Part shown: positions 45,955 through 53,756 of the stretch, in pieces
How the letters are laid out: every line of letters starts with the position of its first letter
Numbering within the stretch: the stretch's first letter is position 1
From: Pseudomonas sp. p1(2021b)
GTDB taxonomy: Bacteria; Pseudomonadota; Gammaproteobacteria; Pseudomonadales; Pseudomonadaceae
Reading direction: 5' to 3'
DNA length: 64,000 bases
Assembly (NCBI RefSeq): GCF_020151015.1
Contig: NZ_CP083746.1
Location: 4,928,501-4,992,500 of the forward strand
Notes under the pieces: model-generated
Databases searched by the model: none
What the model saw: only the letters and a program-made list of their open reading frames with translations
What the model was told of the DNA's origin: nothing
Made by a program: the position numbers and the translations under genes

Positions 45955-46700
45955 GCCTTGGCTCCTTTCTGGCGGTCGATACGCAGGCGGTACTGGAAGG
46001 CATCGCCGCGGTAGTAGAGGTGTTCGAAGTCCAGCGGCGTGCCGTCGGCGGCGTGAGTCAGGCGCTCGATACGCATGATCGGCGAGCCCTCCTCGACCTC
46101 CAGCGCCTGGGTCAGGTCACGGTCGGCGAGCACCGCGTCGATGGCCAGGTCCGCATGGCCCAGCGGGATGCCGCAATCGTTCTCCAGCAGCAGGAAGATG
46201 TCGCACGTGGCCAGGTCGGCTTTCTCCAGCTTCTCGCCTACGGCCTTGGGCAGCCAGGTCAGCTCCAGCGACACCGGTTCGCGGTTGATCAAGCGCACCC
46301 GGCGGATCTCGGTGACCAGGCTGCCCTCCTCCACCTGCAGCCGCGCCGCCACCAGCGCACTGGCCGGCACATGACGGAAGCTGCGCAGCCGGTTGAGCAC
46401 CTCGTAGCCCATCTGCGTCATGGACTCGGCCAGCCCTTGCAGGTGGGTCACGTTCTGGAATGCCTTGGGCTTGGCCACGAAGGTGCCCTTGCCGTGGATC
46501 TTGAAGATCAGCCCCTCCTTCTGCAGGTCGCCCAGGGCCTGGCGTACGGTGATACGGCTGACGTCGAACGCCTTGCCCAGCTCGCTTTCCGACGGCATAC
46601 GGCTGTGGGGTGGGTAGGTGCCATCGAGGATGCGCTCGCGCAACACTTCCTTGAGCTGGGTGTAGAGCGGTACCGGGGACAAGGGGAGCAGTTCGGCCAT
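45951..46700 (-). CDS. GntR/HutC-family (UTRA) regulator
   Basis: A 249-residue regulator. The N-terminal GntR winged helix is PLYTQLKEVLRERILDGTYPPHSRMPSESELGKAFDVSRITVRQALGDLQ, followed by GKGTFVAKPK, and the C-terminal UTRA ligand-binding domain covers about 90-245 (ETEIRRVRLINREPVSLELTWLP to LDFEHLYYRGDAFQYRL). It is the first gene of the operon, overlapping the flavoprotein start by 4 bases, so it probably regulates its own operon in response to the enzyme's substrate. A perfect palindrome lies 22 bases before its start. Confidence 0.92.
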   Translation of the reverse strand: MAELLPLSPVPLYTQLKEVLRERILDGTYPPHSRMPSESELGKAFDVSRITVRQALGDLQKEGLIFKIHGKGTFVAKPKAFQNVTHLQGLAESMTQMGYEVLNRLRSFRHVPASALVAARLQVEEGSLVTEIRRVRLINREPVSLELTWLPKAVGEKLEKADLATCDIFLLLENDCGIPLGHADLAIDAVLADRDLTQALEVEEGSPIMRIERLTHAADGTPLDFEHLYYRGDAFQYRLRIDRQKGAKA

Positions 46701-46721
46701 GGTTCTCTTCGCTATAGGCTG

Positions 46722-46737
46722 ACTTGTTATAACAAGT
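46722..46737. promoter_or_regulatory. Palindromic GntR-type operator
   Basis: ACTTGTTATAACAAGT is a perfect 16-bp palindrome 22 bases upstream of the gntR ATG, of the GT-N(x)-AC type bound by HutC-subfamily GntR regulators. It most likely is the autoregulatory operator of the gntR-flavoprotein operon. Confidence 0.7.
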
Positions 46738-46935
46738 TGTGACGAGACAATAGCAGGCATAAGAACGGCATGGGAAATACCGATATCGCATAACATTATG
46801 GCAGGCGCTCATCGCGGGCTCGCTGAGTCGCCCTTGTGGGAACGGGCTCGCCCCACATCACCGTCTTGTGGCAAAAACAGCTACAGATCAAGGCGATGGA
46901 CGCAACCCACGGAGATGGGTATCATGCGCCCCGTT

Positions 46936-47012
46936 GCACTCGTAGCTCAGCTGGATAGAGTACTGCCCTCCGAAGGCAGGGGTCGTGGGTTCGAATCCCG
47001 CCGAGTGCGCCA
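46936..47012 (+). tRNA. tRNA-Arg (anticodon CCG)
   Basis: A 77-base cloverleaf. The acceptor stem is GCACTCG / CGAGTGC, the D-arm region GCTCAGCTGGATAGAGT, the anticodon stem CTGCC / GGCAG with loop CTCCGAA (anticodon CCG at 46970-46972), and the T-arm GTGGG-TTCGAAT-CCCGC. CCA is encoded at 47010-47012. It reads CGG codons. Both flanks show signs of a small insertion (see direct repeat). Confidence 0.97.
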
Positions 47013-47019
47013 TACCTGA

Positions 47020-47048
47020 AGCCCTGGGAGATTTCCCGGGGCTTTTTC
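47020..47048 (+). terminator. Rho-independent terminator of tRNA-Arg
   Basis: GCCCTGGGA-gat-TTCCCGGGGC followed by TTTTTCG, directly after the tRNA. Confidence 0.85.
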
Positions 47049-47057
47049 GTTTGTGCT
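47045..47057. repeat. Direct repeat, left copy (possible att-like)
   Basis: TTTCGTTTGTGCT is repeated exactly at 48252-48264. Flanking bases also match imperfectly (GAGATTTCCCGGGGCTTT versus AGAGTTTCCGGCTC), extending the similarity to about 30 bp. It brackets the Abi_2 gene and may be the trace of a site-specific or homologous insertion beside the tRNA. Confidence 0.6.
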
Positions 47058-47209
47058 GAAGCCTTGCAAGATGCGTTTACATCTCCACCGGTCAGCGCAG
47101 CGTCAAGCTTCTTGCAAAACTGGGCGCAGCTCCATAACCTTGGCCACAACACACCCGCCATGCCTCTGGCTGCCTCGGCAACCATGCACAAATTGAGCGG
47201 GTTTTTTTT
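47058..47209 (+). ncRNA. Candidate AbiF-type structured RNA upstream of the abi gene
   Basis: The 150 bases before the abi gene fold as several hairpins: TTGCAAG (47064-47070) pairs with CTTGCAA (47111-47117), with GATG-cgttta-CATC inside its loop. Then TGGCTGC (47167-47173) pairs imperfectly with GCAACCA (47178-47184), and ACCCGC (47153-47158) pairs with GCGGGT (47197-47202). The last stem runs into eight T at 47202-47209. An intrinsic terminator just before a coding start points to a separate short transcript. Rfam lists an AbiF RNA motif next to Abi_2 genes; identity was not tested here. Confidence 0.45.
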
Positions 47210-47225
47210 GCCTGGCCAATCCCTT

Positions 47226-48224
47226 ATGAAGCGCTTTCTCAAGCCCGCGATTAGTGTTCCCGAGCAATTGGCATTGCTAAGAGGGCGCGGGCTTGTTATT
47301 CAAAACGAAGCCAAAGCGCTTTGTTTTCTGGAGGCAGTCAGCTTCTTTCGCCTTACGCCCTATATGCGCCCCTTTCAGGTTTCCGATGATCCGGACCACG
47401 GCTTCAAACCAGGAACCAGGCTGCGCTCACTTACCCGCTTATACGATTTTGATCGTCGCTTACGATTGCTGGTCATCGACGCGGTCGAGCGAATTGAAGT
47501 AGCGACACGCACCGCAATCAGCAACCACATGGGACCTGCGCATGGGGCGCATTGGTATTTAGAGCGCGAGCTGTTCCAACGCGGCTATCGTCACCAAGAG
47601 CTTCTGGACGCGATACGAGACAAACAAGAAAAGGCTCGCCGCGACTATCTACGAGAATGCCAACGCATCAATACATCCAGCATGCCCATGCTTCGCAAAC
47701 AGCAGCTTAAAAGCTTGAGAAGCAAGGAAAGCTATGCACGCCACTACACCCTGAGCTATGACACGCCGGCGCTGATGCCCGCTTGGGCTGCGATGGAAGA
47801 AATCACTCTAGGTGACCTTTCCCACTTGTTCAAAGGCTTAGCCAAGGATGCTGATCGTAAAGCTATTGCTCGTCGGTTGGCGTTACCCGGCCCTCTCCTG
47901 CAATCCTGGCTGCATACCCTCACCACCATTCGGAATATTTGTGCCCATCATGCACGCTTGTGGAATCGAGAGTTGGGGATTCGTCCTGAGTTGCCTAGAT
48001 CCGTCACTTTCCTCTGGCCCAAGCACCTCCAACATCCTGGTCAACATGCTCGTGTATTCACCGTTTTGTGCATCCTCAACTTATTGATGCGCCAAGTGAG
48101 CCCTCATACCAGCTGGGATCGTCGTCTTCATGATTTACTGGCCGAGTTTCCAGAAGTCCCATTGCATGCCATGGGCTTTCCGCGTGATTGGCAAGAAGAC
48201 CCGTTCTGGCAGATAAGGATTTAG
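47226..48224 (+). CDS. Abi_2 / AbiF-like HEPN defence protein
   Basis: A 332-residue Abi_2-family protein from ATG 47226. The start MKRFLKPAISVPEQLALLRGRGLVIQ matches the typical family opening. The HEPN ribonuclease motif R236-NICA-H241 lies in TTIRNICAHHARLWNRELG. The frame stays open upstream to 47064, but that part covers a T8 terminator and has no homology. No Shine-Dalgarno sequence is evident. Members act in abortive infection against phages and are relatives of the ancestors of Cas13. Lower GC than its neighbours, position after a tRNA and flanking repeats all suggest horizontal gain. Confidence 0.85.
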   Translation: MKRFLKPAISVPEQLALLRGRGLVIQNEAKALCFLEAVSFFRLTPYMRPFQVSDDPDHGFKPGTRLRSLTRLYDFDRRLRLLVIDAVERIEVATRTAISNHMGPAHGAHWYLERELFQRGYRHQELLDAIRDKQEKARRDYLRECQRINTSSMPMLRKQQLKSLRSKESYARHYTLSYDTPALMPAWAAMEEITLGDLSHLFKGLAKDADRKAIARRLALPGPLLQSWLHTLTTIRNICAHHARLWNRELGIRPELPRSVTFLWPKHLQHPGQHARVFTVLCILNLLMRQVSPHTSWDRRLHDLLAEFPEVPLHAMGFPRDWQEDPFWQIRI

Positions 48225-48233
48225 AGCAACCCT

Positions 48234-48264
48234 TCGAAGAGTTTCCGGCTCTTTCGTTTGTGCT
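48234..48264 (+). terminator. Terminator-like hairpin and right copy of the direct repeat
   Basis: AGAGC (48223-48227) pairs with GCTCT (48248-48252), with AACCCTTCGAAGAGTT inside, and is followed by TTTCGTTTG. The last 13 bases, TTTCGTTTGTGCT (48252-48264), duplicate the sequence after the tRNA terminator, suggesting that the second copy is the original downstream flank. Confidence 0.6.
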
Positions 48265-48378
48265 CCAGTGCCATTGTGCCTCTCCCCTGAGGCAGGTCAT
48301 TGGTGTTAGCGTGGGTGCCTTCCCGTTCCTACGGAGCGGGCTCTTCTTTCCATGATCTGCGAAGGACTGCGCTGACCC

Positions 48379-50112
48379 ATGACCCTGAAAAAATTCACCA
48401 CCGCCACGCTACTGCTCGCCAGCCTTGGGCTGTTCGCCGGCCAGGCCCAGGCCAACCTCACGCCACAGCAATCGGCCGCTATCCTCAAGGCCTACGACGG
48501 CAGCGACCCGGCTGGTTTCCGTCAGTTCCTCGGCAAGCTGGCAGACAGCGACCTGGCCAAGGCGGACAACCTCGCTGCCACGGTAAAGGCCTACCTGGCC
48601 AGCAAACCGCTGTCCGCCGACCAGCAGGATGAAATCAACCGCCTGCTCGGCCTCTACACCCGCATCAAGTACGGCAAGGCCGCCACCGAGACCCTGCGTG
48701 AACTGGTGGCCATCCCGACCTTCCAGGTCGAGGGCGTGCCGCAGCACGAGAACCCCGAATTCCTCAAGATCGCCGACAAGATCAAGGCGCTGGCCGAGGG
48801 TTTCGGCCTGAGTTTCCGCAACGTCGACAACCGGGTCTACGAGATCTCCCTGGGTGACAACGACAAGGAAGTCGTCGGTATCCACGCCCATGCTGACGTG
48901 GTGCCGGTGAACCCGGCCAACTGGAAGCTCGAGGATGGCACGCGCCTGGACCCGTTCAAGGTCACCTTGGTCGGCGACCGCATGTATGGCCGTGGCACCG
49001 AAGACGACAAGAACGGTATCGTCGTGGCGCTGTACGCCTTGAAAGTGGCCAAGGACGAAAAGCTGCCGCTGGCCCGCCAGTTCAAGCTGCTGGTGGACAC
49101 CACCGAGGAAACCACCGGCGAGGCCATCCCCTACTATTTCGCCCGCAACCCCAAGCCCAACTACAACCTGGCCCTGGATGGCGGCTACCCCGTGGTGATC
49201 GCGGAAAAAGGCTACGGCACCGTGATGGCCAGCTTCCGTCGACGCCCGGCCACCGGCAAGGGCGCGGAAGTCACCCAGTTGACAGGCGGGCTGGCCACCA
49301 ACCAGATCCCCTCCACCTCGGTGGCGACCTTGCTCGGCGACAACCCGGCCGCACTGGCCGAGGGTCTGAAGAAAGCGGGCGACGCGTACGTCAAGCGCAA
49401 CGGTGGGGACTTCACCATCGATGCCAAGGTAGCCGGCAAGGAGGTGATCCTGACCGTCACCGGCGTCTCGGCCCACTCCTCGGAGCCGGAGTCGGGGGTC
49501 AACCCGGTAGCGCGCATGCTCGACTTCCTCAATGGCCTCGGTGACCGGGTGCCGCTCAAGCACAACCACATCACTGACGCTGCCCGCTACGCGGCCGACA
49601 ACTGGGGCCTGGACTACCTGGGCAAGAAGCTGGGCGTGGGCTTCGAGGATGCGTTCATGGGCCCGTTGACCGCTTCGCTGACCTACGTCGGCCTCGACCA
49701 GAAGGCCTTGAAACTCGCAGTCAACCTGCGCATCCCGAAAGGCAAGCCGATCGCCGCGATCAAGGACGACCTGGCTGACAAACTGGGCGCCTGGGCACGT
49801 GGCAGCCACACCTCGGTGGCCTTCGACTACAGCCTCGACGAGCCGATGTACCGCAACCCGGAAGGCGAGTGGGTCAAGGCGCTGCTCGACGTGGCCACCG
49901 AAAACCTCGGCTTGCCCCACGAGTTCGGCACCTCCGCCGGCGCGACTTCGGTGCATGACCTGCCCAACGGGGTGCAGTTCGGCCTGGCCATGCCCAACGT
50001 GAAGTACACCGGGCACAACGACAACGAGTTCAAGACCGTGGAGCAGTTCATGCTCGATTTGCAGATCGTCAGCGAGATGGTCGCGCGGATCGGGCAGATG
50101 CCCAAGCTCTGA
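48379..50112 (+). CDS. Periplasmic M20-family dipeptidase
   Basis: A 577-residue metallopeptidase with a Sec signal (MTLKKFTTATLLLASLGLFA, cleavage after AQA at about 25). Metal ligands are found in GIHAHADVVPV, MYGRGTEDDKNGI, VDTTEETTGE and the late His in VKYTGHNDNE, as in M20 dipeptidases of the PepV/Sapep type. It has an extra 90-residue N-terminal helical region. It probably hydrolyses dipeptides or N-acyl amino acids in the periplasm. It stands alone between the Abi island and a REP pair. Confidence 0.9.
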   Translation: MTLKKFTTATLLLASLGLFAGQAQANLTPQQSAAILKAYDGSDPAGFRQFLGKLADSDLAKADNLAATVKAYLASKPLSADQQDEINRLLGLYTRIKYGKAATETLRELVAIPTFQVEGVPQHENPEFLKIADKIKALAEGFGLSFRNVDNRVYEISLGDNDKEVVGIHAHADVVPVNPANWKLEDGTRLDPFKVTLVGDRMYGRGTEDDKNGIVVALYALKVAKDEKLPLARQFKLLVDTTEETTGEAIPYYFARNPKPNYNLALDGGYPVVIAEKGYGTVMASFRRRPATGKGAEVTQLTGGLATNQIPSTSVATLLGDNPAALAEGLKKAGDAYVKRNGGDFTIDAKVAGKEVILTVTGVSAHSSEPESGVNPVARMLDFLNGLGDRVPLKHNHITDAARYAADNWGLDYLGKKLGVGFEDAFMGPLTASLTYVGLDQKALKLAVNLRIPKGKPIAAIKDDLADKLGAWARGSHTSVAFDYSLDEPMYRNPEGEWVKALLDVATENLGLPHEFGTSAGATSVHDLPNGVQFGLAMPNVKYTGHNDNEFKTVEQFMLDLQIVSEMVARIGQMPKL

Positions 50113-50119
50113 AGTGTTC

Positions 50120-50225
50120 CCTCCTGTAGGAGCGGGCTTGTCCCGCGATTGAGCCGGCCCGACCACGCGATTGCATGGCAAGGGCTTCGCCCTTGATCGC
50201 GGGACAAGCCCGCTCCTACAGAACC
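50120..50225. repeat. REP pair after the dipeptidase gene, one long form
   Basis: CCTGTAGGAGCGGGCTTGTC (50125-50144) and GGCAAGGGCTTCGCCCTTGA then TCGCGGGACAAGCCCGCTCC (50178-50217). The right arm carries the same extended tip as the copy at 33614. The remaining bases up to the CBS gene hold no other gene. Confidence 0.88.
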
Positions 50226-50371
50226 AGCGCAGCCCCAACAGACGATGTCGGGGTGACTGCCATGACGTTTTTCAATCGCGTCGATGCCGTTTCCTGCATT
50301 GCCGTGCAGGTCGGCATGCCGGATGCTTTAGTTAAATCGACCCATCGATTTTTCCACCTGCAGAGGCCCGT

Positions 50372-50809
50372 ATGAAGAACGTCGAACAATTGCTCAAGAC
50401 CAAGTCACAGCATCAGACCGTCTACACCATCGGCCCTGACGACTCGGTGCTCGACGCCCTCAAACTGCTGGCGGAAAAAAACATCGGCGCGTTGCCGGTG
50501 GTGGAAGACAACCAGGTGGTGGGGATCGTCAGCGAACGCGACTACGCCCGCAAGCTGGTGCTCAAGGGCCGCTCCTCGGCCGCCACCCCCGTGCGCGAGA
50601 TCATGAGCGCGCCGGTGGTCACGGTCGAGCCCAAGCAGAACCTTGAATACTGCATGAACCTGATGACCAACCGCCACCTGCGCCACCTGCCGGTAGTGAG
50701 CAATGGCGAGCTGCTCGGCCTGCTGTCGATCGGTGACCTGGTCAAGGAAACCATTGCCGAACAGGCCAACCTGATCCTGCAGCTGGAGCAGTACATTCGC
50801 GGTGAATGA
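50372..50809 (+). CDS. CBS-domain pair protein
   Basis: A 145-residue protein of two CBS domains: TIGPDDSVLDALKLLAEKNIGALPVVEDNQVVGIVSERDYAR, and APVVTVEPKQNLEYCMNLMTNRHLRHLPVVSNGELLGLLSIGDLVK. It ends in a short helix. Such stand-alone CBS pairs bind adenosine nucleotides and act as regulatory subunits; the partner is unknown. AGGCCC upstream of ATG 50372 is a weak ribosome site. The gene is followed by a GGGCTGC-aaa-GCAGCCC hairpin (50816-50832). Confidence 0.9.
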   Translation: MKNVEQLLKTKSQHQTVYTIGPDDSVLDALKLLAEKNIGALPVVEDNQVVGIVSERDYARKLVLKGRSSAATPVREIMSAPVVTVEPKQNLEYCMNLMTNRHLRHLPVVSNGELLGLLSIGDLVKETIAEQANLILQLEQYIRGE

Positions 50810-50815
50810 GCGAAA

Positions 50816-50832
50816 GGGCTGCAAAGCAGCCC
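50816..50832. terminator. Hairpin between convergent CBS and membrane-protein genes
   Basis: Perfect 7-bp stem GGGCTGC-aaa-GCAGCCC, the same hairpin that accompanies several REP copies. There is no T tract. Confidence 0.6.
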
Positions 50833-50839
50833 CTGCCCT

Positions 50840-51478
50840 TCAATGGTAGTCACGCTCCAACTCGTCCAGCTGATGATCGAAGCTGCGCAGGCGCGCTGAC
50901 CAGGTGTACACCAGCACTTCCAGGTCGCGGTTGAGCACGGCCGTGTTGCCGCCCTCGCGCCCTTGCGAGTCGCACAGGTCCAGCTGGTAACGCTCGCGGG
51001 CCATGGCCGTGGCCACGCTGGAAAGGTCGCGGGCATTGGCCAGCCAGCGGTGCTGATGGTCGTGGACTTCCCGGTCCAGCTCCCGGCATTGGCGCTTGAG
51101 CGCATCCAGGCTCTGTTCCAGCGGCGTGCCCTTGAGCTCGCCCATGACCTCCTCGAAAGTCCGCCCGGAATGCCAGTAGCTGCCCCAGAAATAACGGTCG
51201 AACACGGTCTCGACGCGCCGCAGCGCGACCTTGGTGTTCCAGATGGCCAACAGCGTATGGCCCTGGCTCACCTCACGCTTGTTCAAGCGCAACTGCTGCC
51301 AGGCGATCCATGCCAGCACGCAGAGCACCGCTGCCGCCGTGATCGCGGCAGCGGCATACATGAACTGCAGCGCGTGGTCCATGGAGTGGACATGGCGGAT
51401 ACCGTAGAAGTAACCGGCCGTCAGGATGCCCAGGATCGTCACGGAGCACCAGAAACCTGATGCGTAGGGATCTTTCAT
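50840..51478 (-). CDS. Unknown membrane protein with coiled-coil tail
   Basis: A 212-residue protein. Two TM helices (about 10-27, SVTILGILTAGYFYGI, and 37-60, YAAAAITAAAVLCVLAWIAW) are followed by about 140 cytoplasmic residues with several amphipathic helices likely to form coiled coils (LEQSLDALKRQCRELDREVHDHQHRW, LRSFDHQLDELERDYH). The ATG at 51478 is preferred over the longer frame. No family was recognised; similar genes occur in other pseudomonads from general memory of the locus only. Confidence 0.75.
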   Translation of the reverse strand: MKDPYASGFWCSVTILGILTAGYFYGIRHVHSMDHALQFMYAAAAITAAAVLCVLAWIAWQQLRLNKREVSQGHTLLAIWNTKVALRRVETVFDRYFWGSYWHSGRTFEEVMGELKGTPLEQSLDALKRQCRELDREVHDHQHRWLANARDLSSVATAMARERYQLDLCDSQGREGGNTAVLNRDLEVLVYTWSARLRSFDHQLDELERDYH

Positions 51479-51548
51479 CACGCTATCCCCTGTTGTTTTA
51501 CCTGAGCATAGCAACGGCCCCATCACCCATCAGGTGCCACTCGGCGCT

Positions 51549-51791
51549 TTATTGCCTGGGTCGGCGCAACGCCTCGTTGAGTTGATCGAACGGCACGGCC
51601 CAATCGGCGTCGTCTATCACGCTCTCCTTGAGAAAGGCGCGCTGGGCCTCGGTCCAGAACGGCGCATCCACCAGCTTGATCTCGTTCTTGAGCGGTGAAT
51701 GGGTGGTGATGAACTTGTCGATGCTCTCGGCATCGTCAGCCAACCCCAGTTGCTTGAACAGTTCGGCGAACGGATGGATCGGTGCTTCCAT
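51549..51791 (-). CDS. DUF2789 family protein
   Basis: An 80-residue protein (MEAPIHPFAELFKQLGLADD to DWAVPFDQLNEALRRPRQ) with the DUF2789 pattern (HPF..LFKQLGL....I..FI..H....ikL.dApFW). It is small, acidic and cytoplasmic. The ATG at 51791 has AGGAGGA seven bases upstream on the minus strand, so the longer frame is not used. Function unknown. It is probably co-transcribed with the YbaK gene upstream (61-base gap). Confidence 0.85.
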   Translation of the reverse strand: MEAPIHPFAELFKQLGLADDAESIDKFITTHSPLKNEIKLVDAPFWTEAQRAFLKESVIDDADWAVPFDQLNEALRRPRQ

Positions 51792-51852
51792 GATTCCTCC
51801 TGCGGCCGGGCGGGTCGTCCACGACGCCAGCCCGGCAATGGGTTGAGGGACA

Positions 51853-52311
51853 TCAGCACAGTTCGCGCACTTCGGCATGCGGAACCAGCTTCAGGTACTG
51901 CTCCATGCTCATGTGGATCAAGTGATCGTGGTCACCCGCCTCCAGGTAGACATCGCCCTGGCGGGTAAGGCTCGGGTCGAGCAGCATTTTTATGTCATAG
52001 GCATCGCCAAGCGCTGGCACGGCGCCACGCTCGCAGTCGCCGAACAGGGTCGGCAAGCCGCTTTCGCGGGTCAGCTGCCAGGCGCCGGACATGCGGATCT
52101 TGCTCATGTCCAGATGCCGGTTGGCCGGTAGCACGGCCATGATGTAGTTGCCATGGCGGTCGTCGAGCATCACCGACTTGGCGACCCGCTCTGCGGGAAC
52201 GCCGGCCGTGCGTGCCGACTCCAGGCTCGTGGCCGAGTGAGGATGGGGAATGATGTCGTAATCGCAGTTGGCCTTGTCCAGGCGCTGCTGCAGGGTCTTG
52301 GCCATACGCAT
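51853..52311 (-). CDS. YbaK/EbsC-type aminoacyl-tRNA deacylase-like protein
   Basis: A 152-residue protein of the YbaK/ProRS-associated editing domain superfamily. It opens MRMAKTLQQRLDKANCDYDI and contains ERVAKSVMLDDRHGNYIMAVLPANRHLDM (the conserved Lys of the deacylase site) and PTLFGDCERGAVPALGDAY. Members hydrolyse misacylated tRNA in trans. GGAGGT precedes ATG 52311 with 5-base spacing. The gene is divergent from nfeD. Confidence 0.88.
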   Translation of the reverse strand: MRMAKTLQQRLDKANCDYDIIPHPHSATSLESARTAGVPAERVAKSVMLDDRHGNYIMAVLPANRHLDMSKIRMSGAWQLTRESGLPTLFGDCERGAVPALGDAYDIKMLLDPSLTRQGDVYLEAGDHDHLIHMSMEQYLKLVPHAEVRELC

Positions 52312-52407
52312 GATGCACCTCCGGTTTACCCCCCATCTGCAAGTTTAGGCCGTGCCCCGGCAGGCACGACTAAACTTCGGTGACAGGACTTGACGAGGTG
52401 ACGACAG

Positions 52408-53754
52408 GTGATCGCTCGCTGCTGGCGTTGGCTGCTGCTCGTGCTGTTGCTCGGCACCGTACCGGGCGGCCAGGCGGTGCCCGGCGCCAGCGTCTGGGTG
52501 CTGAGCGTGGACGACGCCATCGGCCCGGCCAGTGCCGACTACCTGGTGCGTGGCCTGGAACAGGCCCAGGAACAAGGCGCGCAGTTGGTGGTGATCCGCC
52601 TGGATACGCCCGGCGGGCTGGATACCTCCATGCGTCAGATCATCAAGGCTATCCTCGCCAGCCCCGTGCCGGTGGCCAGCTTCGTCGCCCCCGGCGGCGC
52701 CCGCGCAGCCAGCGCCGGAACGTACATCCTGTACGCCAGCCACGTGGCGGCCATGGCCCCGGGCACCAACCTGGGCGCGGCCACGCCGGTGCAGGTTGGT
52801 GCGCCGTCGCCTGGCAAACCGGCGCCAGACGGGCCCCGCGAGGACGATGCCCTGGCCCGCAAGCAGGTCAACGACGCCGCGGCCTATATCCGCGGCCTCG
52901 CTCAGTTGCGCGGGCGCAACGCCGACTGGGCGGAACAGGCGGTACGCGAGGCGGTGAGCCTGTCGGCCAGCGAGGCGCTGCGCATCAAGGTCATCGACCA
53001 AGTGGCGCACGACCTGCCCGAGCTGCTCGCACAACTGGACGGCAAGACCCTGGTCGCCGCCGACCAGCCCCGCCAGTTGCACACCGCAGGGGCGGCCGTC
53101 GTCGAACACCTGCCCGACTGGCGCACTCGCCTGCTGGCGGTGATCACCAACCCCAGCGTGGCGCTGATCCTGATCATGATCGGCATCTACGGCCTGCTGT
53201 TCGAATTCATCAACCCAGGCTCCGGTGTCGGCGGCGTGGTGGGCGGTATCTGCCTGCTGCTGGCGCTGTACGCCCTGCAGCTGTTGCCGGTGAGCTACGC
53301 CGGGGTGGCCCTGGTATTGCTCGGCGTAGCGTTCATGATCGCCGAGGCGTTCCTGCCGAGCTTCGGCGTGGTCGGTTTCGGCGGCATCGTCGCCTTCGTG
53401 GTGGGCGCGGTGATCCTGATCGATACCGACGCCCCTGGCTTCGGCATCCCGCTGGCGCTGGTCGTCGCCCTGGCGGTGGTCTCGGCCCTGCTGCTCGGCG
53501 GTGTGCTGGGCATGGCCATCAAGGCGCGCCAACGCGCCCTGGTCAGCGGCGACGCCGGCCCGGTCGGCAGCTTGGTCACGGTGACCCAGGTGATGGCGGA
53601 CAACCCGTTCTGCGGCTCGGTGCAGGCCCAGGGCGAACAATGGCAAGTCCAGTGCGCGACCCCGTTGCAAGCTGGGCAACATGTGCGCGTGACAGCCCGC
53701 CGTGGTGTGATGCTGGAGGTCAGCGCCACCGCGCCCGACGCGCAAGGAGAGTGA
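52408..53754 (+). CDS. NfeD membrane serine protease (long form)
   Basis: A 448-residue NfeD of the long 1510-N type, from GTG 52408. After a signal/TM (about 1-24) comes a ClpP-like protease domain with [15 protein letters not shown], the catalytic Ser102 in [12 protein letters not shown] and the base Lys152. Then come four to five TM helices (about 245-370) and a C-terminal OB-fold ([20 protein letters not shown]). Long NfeD proteins cleave slipins and associate with them; a slipin gene follows after 2 bases. Both are probably co-translated. Confidence 0.92.
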   Translation: MIARCWRWLLLVLLLGTVPGGQAVPGASVWVLSVDDAIGPASADYLVRGLEQAQEQGAQLVVIRLDTPGGLDTSMRQIIKAILASPVPVASFVAPGGARAASAGTYILYASHVAAMAPGTNLGAATPVQVGAPSPGKPAPDGPREDDALARKQVNDAAAYIRGLAQLRGRNADWAEQAVREAVSLSASEALRIKVIDQVAHDLPELLAQLDGKTLVAADQPRQLHTAGAAVVEHLPDWRTRLLAVITNPSVALILIMIGIYGLLFEFINPGSGVGGVVGGICLLLALYALQLLPVSYAGVALVLLGVAFMIAEAFLPSFGVVGFGGIVAFVVGAVILIDTDAPGFGIPLALVVALAVVSALLLGGVLGMAIKARQRALVSGDAGPVGSLVTVTQVMADNPFCGSVQAQGEQWQVQCATPLQAGQHVRVTARRGVMLEVSATAPDAQGE

Positions 53755-53756
53755 CG

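Noticed and set aside
46810..46860. REP-like sequence GTGGGAACGGGCTCGCCCCAC upstream of tRNA-Arg
   Set aside because: It is too degenerate to be called a REP pair and has no inverted partner.
47064..47225. N-terminal extension of the Abi gene
   Set aside because: The extension has no homology to Abi_2 proteins and covers a T8 tract and hairpins; the family start fits ATG 47226.
46700..48300. Large genomic island at tRNA-Arg
   Set aside because: No integrase, transposase or long foreign segment is present; only about 1.2 kb differs, so at most a small cargo insertion is supported.
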